Assembly: GCA_963966185.1 (NCBI GenBank)
Contig: CAWZYM010000244.1
Coordinates: forward strand, 1 to 64,000
Source of the DNA: Rhabditoides inermis
Taxonomy: Eukaryota; Nematoda; Chromadorea; Rhabditida; Rhabditidae
Length of the DNA: 64,000 bases
Reading direction: 5' to 3'
Position numbers and translations under genes: made by a program. Below, piece after piece: positions 35,001-45,316 of this stretch (position 1 is the stretch's first letter; each line of letters starts with the position of its first letter). A model generated the notes under the pieces. That model did no database searches and was not told the DNA's origin. It saw only the letters and a program-made list of their open reading frames with translations.

Positions 35001-38000
35001 CTGTTATGCCCATCTTGGTATTTGATTTTACATAACATTTTGCAGGATGTGCTGTGGGGTCAGTCTCTGCACTTTGATCTGGAAGGCGCGGACGCGGGCC
35101 GACTCAAGTACATGAACATCACAGTGCATGCCAGGGAGAGGGCGGTGAGTGGTGGGCAGGGAGCAGGGATGGATATGGATGAATGATGGATTCGATATCA
35201 ATGTGAGTAACGGAGAGGTTGCGAATGAGAATATATATGCTCTTATTGTTACCTTACCTGGCCATCTGCATCACAAAATGTTTTCGGCCATATCCACCCA
35301 AGACTAACCCATTGTATGATGTTGTTCTGATCATTATTCGGTTGCCGAATGCAGTGTACATGTATATCGATCGCTCAGAGCGACACTGCGTCGTCTCCGC
35401 TCCCGGTTGTCTGTGGTGCGTCGAGTCTGTCGGCCACCCCTCCCAATGCCCGCCCATCCGTCCCTCCCACACACACACAACACAAGACGGTCATGCTCGG
35501 ATATGTGAGTGACACTCGTCTGTATCTGTTTGCCAATACAGTGTACGATGAAGCGAATCGGATCGGGTGATTGTTCAGCGATGCGGGTATTTTTTGTTGT
35601 TGAAAATGTTCTGATTTCAGACGTCGCTGTACATTCCGCAGATCATTGACGACTGTCGACTGACCATCTCGAACTGCCATCGCGAGGTGAGTGAGAAGGC
35701 GAGAGAAGGAGGAGATGGGATAATGTGATTATAGCAAGATAGGGCTACTGAGATATATGATGTGAGATTGGAAGAGGATCAGGATGATGAAGAAAGTGCA
35801 GGTGCTTGTGACGGCGTGTCTTGCAGGTGTACCACCTGAAACCACCCGAAGGAGTTGTGCCCAAAGTCGACCCGCATGAGTGAGTATTGTATTGTTGCGA
35901 CTTGTATAGAGGTGTATTATGGATGTGTTGCAGTGAGTTTGCGCGGCACGCTGGCTACGATCCGCGGCTCTGCTACGGTGACGTCACCCTGGGATTCCGA
36001 TTCTTCTCGCAAGGCCTACCCAAGGGAGCCGGGCTCAATCCCAGTGATGACAGGTACACATTCTTCTTGTTTAATCTCTGTCGTCCATTCAAGACATTCC
36101 TGAATGTGAGAGGTGCGAGTGGGAGACAGATATTAGAAAAAAAAACTGTTGTGGAATGTACTTGTGCTGGTTTCCTTGGTTTCCTATATTGTTTTCAGTG
36201 GCGCAGTTGGCGGGGAGGACGTTGAGTGTGCGGAGGAGGAGGCTGCCGTCGTGCACCACGTGGCAGCACACGCCGCCGCGCCCCGTCAGTCATCTGTCCG
36301 TGTTGCATGGGTGCACCCTTGTCGTTTCAGTGTGCTCTGACTCGACTGGAGTGGCGGGAGTGCAGCCGCACCGCTGGGAGACCGTCTCCACAAGGGGAAC
36401 GTGTGCCATGTGCAGGGGAAAGGTGAGGGAGGGAGGGAGTGGGTGCAGAGTGGTGGAGATGACTGCATGGATGGCCACTGCCACTGTTTAGAATATGACG
36501 ATCTGTTGTGCATCTTGCACCGTTTTACGGTATGCGAACTTAGTAATACACTAGAGTGATTCCAGGTGTGGATGAAGTCTGCATCGCAGTGTTCCATCTG
36601 TCGCGTGTTCTGCCATCAGAAGTGCGAGCAGAAGGCAGCGACTGGGATCGCCTGTCTGCCACACGGGGTAAGCAGTGAATAGTGATTGCTTTGTGTAATT
36701 GATGTGATAGGCGTGTGTGGAGGATGTGCTGTCTGGTGGCAGCATGCATGCATCTGTGTCGTCGACGGCGACTGGAGGCAGTCATGGCAGTGGTGTGAGC
36801 GCTCCACCGACATCGCCCCAACATGCACCCACTCTCAACAGTCAAGGGTGGGTAGAGAGGGGAGCGAGTGGTCAGGCAGAATGCAGTTTTCTATGATTTC
36901 CATACTGCGATGTTCAAAATATGTTTAAAAAAATCCTTGTTATGGAATTGGAATGGGTGTAAGAGTGAGAAGCGAGGGTGATTTCAAAGTTTATTCTGAT
37001 GGGTATGGGATAGGTTGCACGAAAAGGTGTATTGTTTGTGGTGATGTAGCTGTGGTTTGACATGTGTTTTCAGTGTTCGCATGGAGCGTCCCGACGAACT
37101 GCCGACGACTAGTGTCATCCCTGCGATGAGTGCGGACAAGAGCCAGCCTTGGAGGGGTAAGTATCCCATCTCCTTCTTACAAACACTGTTTAACCGTGTT
37201 AGCGAACACTCGATGACTGTTGTCTGTGCATCTTGTCCGGTTGTCAACCAGAACCGAATGAATCCGTTCCGTAGTATTCGGTGCATTCTCGGAGGAAGTT
37301 ACAACGAAACGTCATCCATGTGATGAGCTACACAGTTGAGAGATACTTGCGAAGAGTTTTATCGCGACGGTACAGCACTATACAGAAGATGGGCGGGATG
37401 TATGTACATTGGCGACCATCCCAGTGAATTTTGAATGACGTTGTGAATTTGTGATAGGGTAATATAGAGATTAGGCCACTACTAGCCAAACGTCGAATGA
37501 AGTCTTTATTCAAATCGATATTTTTTATTAAGTAAATTATGCATTGGGACTATTCGAAAACTCTTATTCTATATTTTAGGCGGTAATTGAAGAGGCTTGA
37601 GTTGTTTTTCGTCTTTCGAACGCGATTCTGCGTAGCGATGGAATAGCGAGCATTAGAAAGAGTGGAGTGCTGATTGCCAGTCCATTTGTGACGAGTGAGA
37701 TGGAGTCATCGATGAGATTAGGCAGAGTGATACCTGAAATAAGCGAGTAACGGACAGCTTTTCATGCTCGGTCACCATTCATGATCAGTATGGGAATGAG
37801 TAGACCTATGCCGAATCCGATGAACACAATCGCAGAGTTTATGAAAAGACCGATTGCTACTCCCAATTCGAAGTCGGATAATCTAAATTCAACAATAGAA
37901 TTTAATAGATTGTTTATTACCGTTTGTTCCTGTGGTTAGATGTAAACATTTGTCTGGTCTTCTGTCTATAAAATATTAGTTTCAGTACTACAGCCATGTC

Positions 38001-41000
38001 CTGTATAAATGTGATCAGCGACATCACAACCGCACACTCGGCAAGAATCTGAACAGAGAAATTATCTTAAAACTAAATACGTTCTTGTAAATCACAGTTT
38101 GTTCAGCGACGCCAAGCATTTTGTCACAAATATCCAATGCTCTCGGTTTTGAAGAATTGAAGTATGATGGAGTGCCGCCAACAACAAACTAACAGAAAAC
38201 AAATATGTGCATGCAAACGAGTCTCGGTATGGATACGTTTCGATCAAAAATGAGAAGGTTGACTCGGCGCCACGCGTTGACCCACTGCGCGCTTATCGCG
38301 AAAGAAAGAGTCTTGGCTGCAAGAAAGCGAAGGAGAGAACAACCTATCACTGTTGTCGGTACATCTTTTCCAGACGATATTTGGTATTGAATTAGAAGAT
38401 AGTAGTCGGTGCATGCACGCAGAAAGTAACAGCAGAACGTCGTCCATGTTATGAGTGAGACGGTTGAGGTGTATTTTCGGAGCGTATCTCTGTCCCGAAT
38501 ATACAAAAAATATTCACAACATCGGAGGAATGTAGAGAGGTATCCAACCGATTGTGTTGCGGACAACATTGCGATAGTACGCTGCCGGATAGTGCGCTTC
38601 TTCAAACCAGATTTCCATGGTGAACTGCACAATCGTAATGCTTTATAGCCCAACCCCAAATGAAATTACATATCTGAAAATGAATGTCGGTGCATAATTA
38701 ACCATTGTTTCTTCTTTTGTGAATTTCACATAATATGCGCTGACAATGATCCAATTTGGCTGGAAGGAAGCAAACAATGATCCAATTTGGCTCTACATTT
38801 GCGATCAAATGAGCGTGTTTAGTTGTTTTTTTTTACATTTGAGCAACTGGAACATTTCATCGTCTGTTTTCTTAATTTTCATGCAGTGGCCTATATTGTC
38901 GGCTCGCAAATGAGTTTCCCGCTTTTCAAGAGAGACATTAAGGTGGTTAGAGACAGATTAGAGCTCATTCAGTGAGGTTTTCAAATCTTTGCTTTACCAG
39001 CGGGAGTTAAACCCGCGAGTATATGTCAAACAAGAGCGTTACCTCTAGGCTAGCTAGAGGTAACGCGATTAGGAACTGTGAACGTGAGATAAAAAAATTC
39101 TGTCCAACAGTTGAGTGTACTGTAGGACAACATATTGTTTTTGACGAAAAATATTGAGCTGAAATCAACCTATGTATTCAAGCAGGTAATTAGAGCAGAT
39201 GTCTTGATTGTGCATTTTATTTTATTTTTAAACATCGACACACCTTCACATCACATGATTAGTTTATTTGGTATTTTTTGTAGATTATTGAATAGCAGTC
39301 ATGTCACTGGCACGTGTATGCGTGAGTTTTCGAACGACCCCGGGAGGCTTGCGAGTGAAGTGTTGCCGGAGAGAGGGAATGGACATCATCATAAAGAAGG
39401 GACTACTGATGGCGAGTGCATTGGTGACTATCGAGATGACGAGATCGACCGTCGGCGGCACAGATATGCCTAGAGAGAGACAAAGAATAAGAATACAAAT
39501 GCCGCACATCCTCATTTCTTACCACTGACGATGAGCATGGGAACGAGAAGACTGGGCACGTATCCGCAAAGGACAATTGTCGAGTTGACCAGCAGACTGA
39601 TGGCCACAGAGATCTCGAAGTCCATGGACCTGCAAGTTTATCAAACGAAGTTTCTACTATTAAGTTGCTCCATTTAACGTCTTTAAGTAACGACATTTAT
39701 CGGGCCTAATTACGTTGGCATTGCCAGTGTCATTTTGTGAAATTGCTTTTCACACTCTTATTCTTTTTCAAAATATAATCGTGTTAAAAAAAAGTTGCGA
39801 TCAAAATGCGCTCAACTCACTGTGTGTTGTCTGCAAAGAGTGATATTCTTCGTATTCGCTTCATGTGTGAAATGATGAATAATTTCGCAACAACGACGAG
39901 ATCGAGAAGAAACACAAGTGAAATAAGACATATCATATAATAGAACATGTTCTGATACGTCACATTTACAGTTTTCATAATTTATGTCTCACGATCTGCG
40001 GTCCTCCTCCGAGCATGTTGTCGCAATAGTCAATAGAGACGAGATGAGACGATATGAAGAGAGAATAGATTACTGCTACGACGAAAGGTGATAGTACGAG
40101 GAGGAATACAATGACGATCTCGATCTTGGTGACATTCCGGTCAACGACCATGATGTTTAATCGACGCCACGCGTGAACCTTTGTTATTATAATTTGTAAA
40201 GCAGTACCCAACGAAAGTCGACTCACCCACTGCGCACCTATTGCGCTGCCTTGAAGGCAGAAGAGAATTAGGCGCAAAGCCGAGCATTCTAGTACGGTAA
40301 TGGTTACATCTTGTAGGTTGTTTGCGTTTAATCGGATTAGTATGTAGTAATCAGAACACGCTCGAAAGAAGTAGCCAAAGAATGTTGCCCAAATGATAAA
40401 CGATGCAGACTGAAAGTATTGTTCAATTTTCTTAATTTTAATTCAGGACATACATGATATCTTCTGATGAGGCTCTTATCTCGTACATAGATGGTGATCC
40501 AAAATAGTGGTGGGATGTACATGGGGATCCATCCCCAAGAGTTTCGAACAGTGTTAAAGTAGTATGCACCTGGGTTATGCGCCGGAAGAAACCATGTGTT
40601 CATAGCGAAACTCGCACTCTTATTTTAAATTATAACGATAAATACCACAAATGAAACACTATGCACACGAATCTTGGATGGAGAAATAACGTTTCATACA
40701 TTTCTGTTAGGTCGGATTTCGTTTCGACGTTGGCGCTCGAATCTGATTAGAGCTTAATCTATTTATGAATATCACGAGTCTGGAACTGACAGTTCAGAAA
40801 TAAATGTATACTTAAAGCAGGAAATATTGTGTGCAGATGGAATTGATAATGTGGCAATACCCTTTGTATGTGCTCATTTTGAAATGAAATTATATTATAG
40901 ACTAACTGTCATTTCTCTTTGAAATGATGACAGTTAAATATAGCCATACAATCACAACTTCTTTTCCCCGCGGCGTGCGGTCGGGTCCTCATTTTGCCCC

Positions 41001-44000
41001 ACCGCCGCCGAATGTTCGGTCATCGACAAGAATCCTTTCCGAGAAACCAGTGAGGCGGCGGGAAGTACCCTCACGTGAAAGCAGCTATGGCGCGAGGAGA
41101 TACTCATTGGCATGGAAGCAAAGGAGTTCCCGGAGCTCTACACTCTACACGTCAAGAATAGTACTCTAATGGTCCGGGAATGAATATCAATCAAGTATCG
41201 TCTTTCCACCACTAACCTCGTCACCTACCTGTCTTTCCCCGGCGTTAGCCTATTATGTATCTAGCATCTTAGGCACTACTATATGCTTCATATCATTATG
41301 ATTGTGTTGTCATATTCAGATATAACGATTCCAGATAAACGATTGATTGAATAATTGATACAATCACAACTGTAAAAGGGGGTGGCTAGCGCAGTGGATG
41401 TGCGCGCAGCTATCAAGCGGAAGGTCCCGGGTTCAGCCCTCTCGGCGGCTAATAATGTACCGCTAGTCACGGTGGAGTGACGACCACCCTCACAACTTTC
41501 GTGAGCCTCTAGTCAGAAGTCTGTGACGTCATCTGATCCAAATTCATTAATTTCATCGATGGACCCCTTGTAAGCAGCTAGCGACTTGTACTCGAGAGCT
41601 TTAGGTCAGTCCCCTTATTGGCTAGGTCGACGGTTGAATAACTTGAATCTGCTGATAAACAAACTTTTTTTAATACGCTAGTTTGCTAGTTTACGGAAAC
41701 CTAGGTTTCCATTTTTTTAATAGTTTATTTGATTGTGCATCATGAGAAAAAAAAACTTGTGTGGCGAGGCACCTAATGCACCGAACACACATGCCACCAC
41801 GCCCCCCCCCCCCCCCATCAAATAGGGCAGTTAGGAAATAACGCCTGACACCATGACACCAGACACCACGAATTTCCTAATTACCCTCAAATAGAGTTTT
41901 ATATATATATATATAAGCGCTCTCAAAAAGGAAGAGTGAACAAAGAGGTGCAGCCAGTGATAGTGTAAGTACATGTTCAACGAGATTGTGAGACGTGACC
42001 GAAGAGATATAGTCGGACTGGATCCTATATGCCATCCGTGACTTTTCACATGTTGTGCAGTTTTGTGCAACACAACGTGTATCTCTTCAAATACCCAAAA
42101 CGCTTCCATATGTAGGAATCGAACCCATGGACAGATCGCAGCGATTGTGCGCTGGCGGCGCGCATTACCACTGCGCCATAGAGGCAGTGGCTAAGAGATC
42201 GAAGAGAGAGCCCATCTAGCTCCACTGGCCTCTTCAGTGTAGAATGATGACACATAACGAGCAAACATATCATCGAAACTCAATGCCTTCTCAGCATGAA
42301 CCTCAATGGCGCAGTGGTAGAGCGCGCCGCCAGCGCGCAATCGCTGCGTGCAGCCAACGGGTTCGATTCCTTCCCATGAAAGTGTTTTGGATATTTGATG
42401 ACATACACATAACTTTTCCAAAATAGCACTTTGAAGGGGATTTGGCCCCGCACCGAATAGACTACTCTTGAAAACGACCTGTCAAACAACAGCAGCGCGG
42501 CGGAATGGTTAGTGAGTTAGGAAATCGGAAATGACGGTCGGTAGTTCTATCTTCGCTGCTGTCAGTGTTTTTTTTGCAGTTTTTATACTCGCCACAAGAC
42601 ACTCCAACACGATTTTATATAATTATGTAAATTCGAATCACAGCGAGTACTCGCTCGGTTTTCGATCGCTGATTGGTCCACCTGATAATGACAACACGAG
42701 GTAGTGATGGAGTTCTTTCTTTTCTTCACTCCCGATTTCTCCATCAGCGAGGGTGGTTGTCGCCCTTCTTGTTAGTTTAGTGATTATGTTTTATCCATGT
42801 TCCAAGAATTGAGTGGAATTTATAAATACGCAATACACAATGATTTAAATAACGAACTGTTAATTAACTATTCTGTTAATAAAAATACGGAATACTGAGT
42901 TGACTAATTGTTACCATTCAATTAATTCTTTGTACGTCTTCTCCACCTTTCCGGGTGGTCTAGTTTCATAACTAGTTAAAGCAGCTTCTGTATGTGATGA
43001 TTTCAGCGGGAGCAGGCGGCGAGACGCATGAGACACAGCTCTCGAGACGAACACGCATCAAGAACAAGGTGACGGAGAAGTTCAGTGTGTGGAGGAGGGG
43101 AGGAACAACTCTTGCGACCAGCAAGAAGGACGAGCGCGATGGAGGTGAGTGAGGGAGGGGAAGGGGAAGGTAGAGGGGCGAAGGATAGACCACTCTTGTT
43201 GCAGCTCTTGAGCGATTGATGAAATTGAAAGAACGGTTGTTGAAGCGATGGAGTTGGGTTGTGTGTGTGATTAGTTTGATAGTATTTGTGTTGAGATGCG
43301 GATAGTGTGGGCACTCGGACGACAGACAGCCCGCAGTCGCCGGTCACCAACATCCACATGTACCTCTCGGACATTGTGCCCCACCTGGAGGGATCGCCCT
43401 TCATCAACCAGGTACAATATGGGCACATCAATTGCCCTGCTAGTTATCACAGCGATATTTCGCTTTCGCGATGCCGAAATTAAAAGTTCTCTAGTAATGC
43501 GGCGGAAAATTTGTCCGCAAAAGATTTTAAGATACAGGGGCCTATTTGCTCTCCGCTGCCCGTTCATCGGCCCTTTGCCGACGGTAGATGCATCAAGGGA
43601 TTGCGAGAGAGCACGCGTAGAGAAGAGAGCGCAGAAAGGCTGGAATTAGAAAATTTGCGTTCAGGCTCCAGGTTCAGAGCGGTCTGCTGATCGTTTCTAA
43701 TCACCGCGCGCACTTGAAACTTTCGTTCAACCTGTATTTGAATAATCGTTTCGTGGCGCATAATTGATTGAAAATCGTCAGAAATAGGCCACTGGGTCTT
43801 TAAACGAGTGACGCTACGAAAATTTAAAATTACTTCCATGGACATCTGTTCACCTGTCGCACCGTGCGCTGCATGGCTGCATCTCTAGCCTGATGCAAAA
43901 TTACTTTGCAGTACTGTATGGCTGCTGAGTTCGCGTGGCTCGTGTCGTTAAGATATACATGCAATCGACGTGTATGTGTGTTGCAGGTGTTCTTCCAACC

Positions 44001-44951
44001 AGGCGATTCGTTTAACGAAGAGACGATCCGGAATGCCAAGCGCCTGGGGGTACACATATTCGAGCAGCTATCCGGGCATGAGAGACAGGCCAGCGTCAAC
44101 GAACAGGTGAACAGACAGAGGGAAATGAGATGTTTGGCAATGTGGTGCGGAGATGGGATATGCTCCGGATTACAGACGGTGTAGATGTGACTCTTTGTTT
44201 CTCTTTATGGGCATACTGGATGGATATGGTCTGTTTTAGATCGACAAGGTGCAGCGCGCTATCCGGGAGACGAAGGCGGCCCGGCTGGCTGCCATGCAGA
44301 CTGACAGGGAGGAGTTCGAGAGGCTGGAGGAGAGACTGCAGGCACTGGCTGTCGTCATGCTACACTACTGCGCCGCACTACAGGTTGGTGGTCAGGACGA
44401 GTCGTAGACAAGACCGGGGGGAGAGACGTGTTTCAGAGACACGGCACAAGAGCGCGTCAGGTTAGGTGGTTAGGTGTGATCGTTGTAGTTGTCATTTTGC
44501 AACCAGTTACTTGGAAATATGCGGGGATGAAGTAGCAAGTAGTGATGTGATGTTTTGCATATGTGCCTGACTGTGTGCTCGCAAATGGGTGTTGCAGGAC
44601 TGTTGTGAGAAGGACGACGAGACAGTGTCGACGGGGTCGCTGCATTCTCGGAGCGAGTCGCGCGCCAGCCTCGCACCCGCAGGGGAGACGACACCCGCCG
44701 GAGAGACGCCGACAGAGGAGCAGAGGGAGGACAGTGGGGGCAGCGGGGAGAGTGGGCAGGCGTGGCGAGAGGCGAGTGTGCCCTCGTCTCGCCCCGGCTC
44801 GGTGTCCCCCGACACACTCCGGCCCCTCCTCGCCTCTCCCACCCCCTCTGCCAAGCTCCTCCACATCCTCGACAACGACACCCCCTCGCCCACCCTCGAA
44901 CAGTTCATAGACGACGCACTGGACAACTCGCTGTTCGATGTGAACAATTGA
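29327..44951 (+). CDS. pdzd-8: PDZD8-type ER lipid-transfer tether (SMP, PDZ, C1), 37 exons, 1,417 residues
   Basis: ER-anchored protein that transfers lipids at contacts with late endosomes and mitochondria. All 37 exons join in phase: 29327-29467, 29800-29927, 30005-30105, 30241-30314, 30541-30639, 30800-30898, 31069-31228, 31319-31379, 31451-31518, 31635-31744, 31873-31960, 32048-32097, 32273-32378, 32500-32649, 32768-32858, 33444-33536, 33589-33712, 33791-33949, 34103-34264, 34314-34454, 34544-34635, 34842-34968, 35046-35144, 35355-35504, 35621-35686, 35827-35879, 35934-36053, 36199-36284, 36331-36422, 36566-36667, 36711-36847, 37074-37156, 43007-43144, 43326-43411, 43987-44106, 44240-44383, 44598-44951. 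Residues 1-25 form a membrane helix. The SMP domain follows (GRLISDIRIRDLSLG, KRKHVWPNYKIRYRPVFPNP with one R/K difference from human), then PDZ (IHEGGLADKAGLKPGDAFVA), C2-like segments, a C1 zinc finger (HRWETVSTRGTCAMC, FCHQKCEQKA) and a coiled-coil C-terminus. The start follows TTTGCAG|TC, a possible spliced-leader site. Intron 31745-31872 uses a GC donor. Confidence 0.95.
31967..32019 (+). repeat. (GTT)n microsatellite in a pdzd-8 intron
   Basis: About 17 units of GTT directly after the donor of the PDZ-encoding exon ending at 31960. On the transcript this is an unusually U/G-rich 5' part of a short intron. Confidence 0.9.
37128..37440 (-). pseudogene. Fragment of the 38-40 kb chemoreceptor-like family
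   Basis: Minus-strand frames give YIPPIFCIVLYRRDKTLRKY then, past a stop, LITWMTFRCNFLRECTEYY. This matches the first exon of the genes at 37,576-38,618 and 39,285-40,603 (YIPPLFWITIYVRDKSL). It has stops and frameshifts and no downstream exons. It partly overlaps pdzd-8 exon 37074-37156 in antisense. Confidence 0.8.
37576..38618 (-). pseudogene. Chemoreceptor-like seven-helix gene, frameshifted copy
   Basis: Paralogue of the intact gene at 39,285-40,603. The start MEIWFEEAHYPAAYY and WIPLYIPPM align with it. A one-base shift near 38,522 then moves the frame, and the sequence resumes as YFLYIRDRDTLRKY. It lacks two introns of its neighbour, and about 25 residues including much of one helix are missing after FDRN. 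Later exons are well kept (38188-38090 region with DICDKMLGVAEQ, 38050-37930, 37885-37780, then GITLPNLIDDSISLVTNG to the TAA at 37576). A sequencing error could explain the shift but not the missing helix. Confidence 0.75.
38903..39066 (-). mobile_element. tRNA-derived SINE copy
   Basis: Minus strand: tRNA-like head near 39066-38982 (TAGCCTAGAGGTAACGC as A-box region, GGGTTTAACTCCC as B-box region), then the same body as the 14,766-14,935 copy, ending at CTCATTTGCGAG. It lies between the two chemoreceptor-like genes. Confidence 0.7.
39285..40603 (-). CDS. Nematode seven-helix chemoreceptor-like protein, 313 residues
   Basis: Six exons join in phase: 40603-40454, 40409-40227, 40178-39993, 39951-39821, 39629-39523, 39469-39285 (stop TAA). 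The product is mostly hydrophobic, with helices around GWIPMYIPPLFWITIYV, IIWATFFGYFF, IEIVIVFLLVLSPFVVAVIY, MFYYMICLISLVFLLDLVVV, ISLLVNSTIVLCGYVPSLL and LVISIVTNALAISSPFFMMM. The loop AWRRLNIMVVDRN is conserved in the paralogue. This is the layout of a nematode-specific chemosensory receptor, perhaps in the Sra/Srb/Sre group, but I cannot assign the family. It lies inside the 5.85-kb pdzd-8 intron on the opposite strand. Confidence 0.8.
41384..41460 (+). repeat. tRNA-like sequence (SINE head or tRNA pseudogene)
   Basis: TAGCGCAGTGG fits the pol III A box exactly and GGGTTCAGCCCT approximates the B box at normal tRNA spacing. A cloverleaf is incomplete, so this is not called as a tRNA gene. 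Confidence 0.6.
42040..42190 (-). mobile_element. tRNA-derived SINE, minus copy of an inverted pair
   Basis: On minus: TGGCGCAGTGG (A box) and GGTTCGATTCC (B box), then a body beginning GGAAGCGTTTTGGGTATTTG and a GATACAC motif. The plus copy at 42300-42425 has the same arrangement. Confidence 0.7.
42300..42425 (+). mobile_element. tRNA-derived SINE, plus copy of an inverted pair
   Basis: Exact A box TGGCGCAGTGG and B box GGTTCGATTCC, followed by GAAAGTGTTTTGGATATTTG and a CATACAC motif as in the minus copy. The pair is separated by about 110 bp, so a transcript crossing it could fold into a hairpin. Confidence 0.7.
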
Positions 44952-45316
44952 CTGCGTGAGAGTAGCCAAGCGAATGAGACGGTTGTGCAACTGTGATTGT
45001 CTAGTATTGTGTGCATATCCCTTTCGGGTGTTTTCGTTTGTATCTTTGTACCTGTGAATATGTTGATTTTATATTCCGGTGTTTGCACAGATGTATACTT
45101 ATTGGATATTGATCAAAGTAGACCAATTTCTGCGCCCAAATGTTACTCGCGACTGTGAAGCATGTGAATGTGTGATATGTATTTATAAACATTTCTTAAA
45201 CTGGTTTGCTGTGATTTTTTCTGAGATGATAAAACGTTGCACCAAACGTTGTAGACTAGTCTATTACATTGTGAATCTCGTAGAAGTTTAGAATGTGAGT
45301 GAACGATATTTGCAGT

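Larger units (their letters stand above)
40604..43006. other. Rest of the large pdzd-8 intron: SINE-like pieces, no further gene
   Basis: Contains tRNA-like sequences (41384-41460, 42108-42190, 42300-42365, a weak one at 42490-42560), a poly-C run near 41807 and a short TA run near 41900. An 81-codon open frame at 40924-41169 is unrecognised. Confidence 0.5.

Noticed and set aside
34837..35025. Separate small gene in the pdzd-8 region
   Set aside because: It is the pdzd-8 exon 34842-34968 read through into the next intron.
42300..42365. Functional tRNA gene
   Set aside because: A and B boxes are good, but the anticodon arm is disturbed and the same head plus body occurs inverted nearby, so SINE is the better reading. 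The same holds for the tRNA-like pieces at 2.7, 3.1, 14.9, 39.0, 41.4 and 61.0 kb.
44457..45088. Antisense open frames of 115-193 codons over the last pdzd-8 exon
   Set aside because: Mirror frames of a GC-rich coding exon. The plus-strand frame joins in phase with 36 upstream exons.
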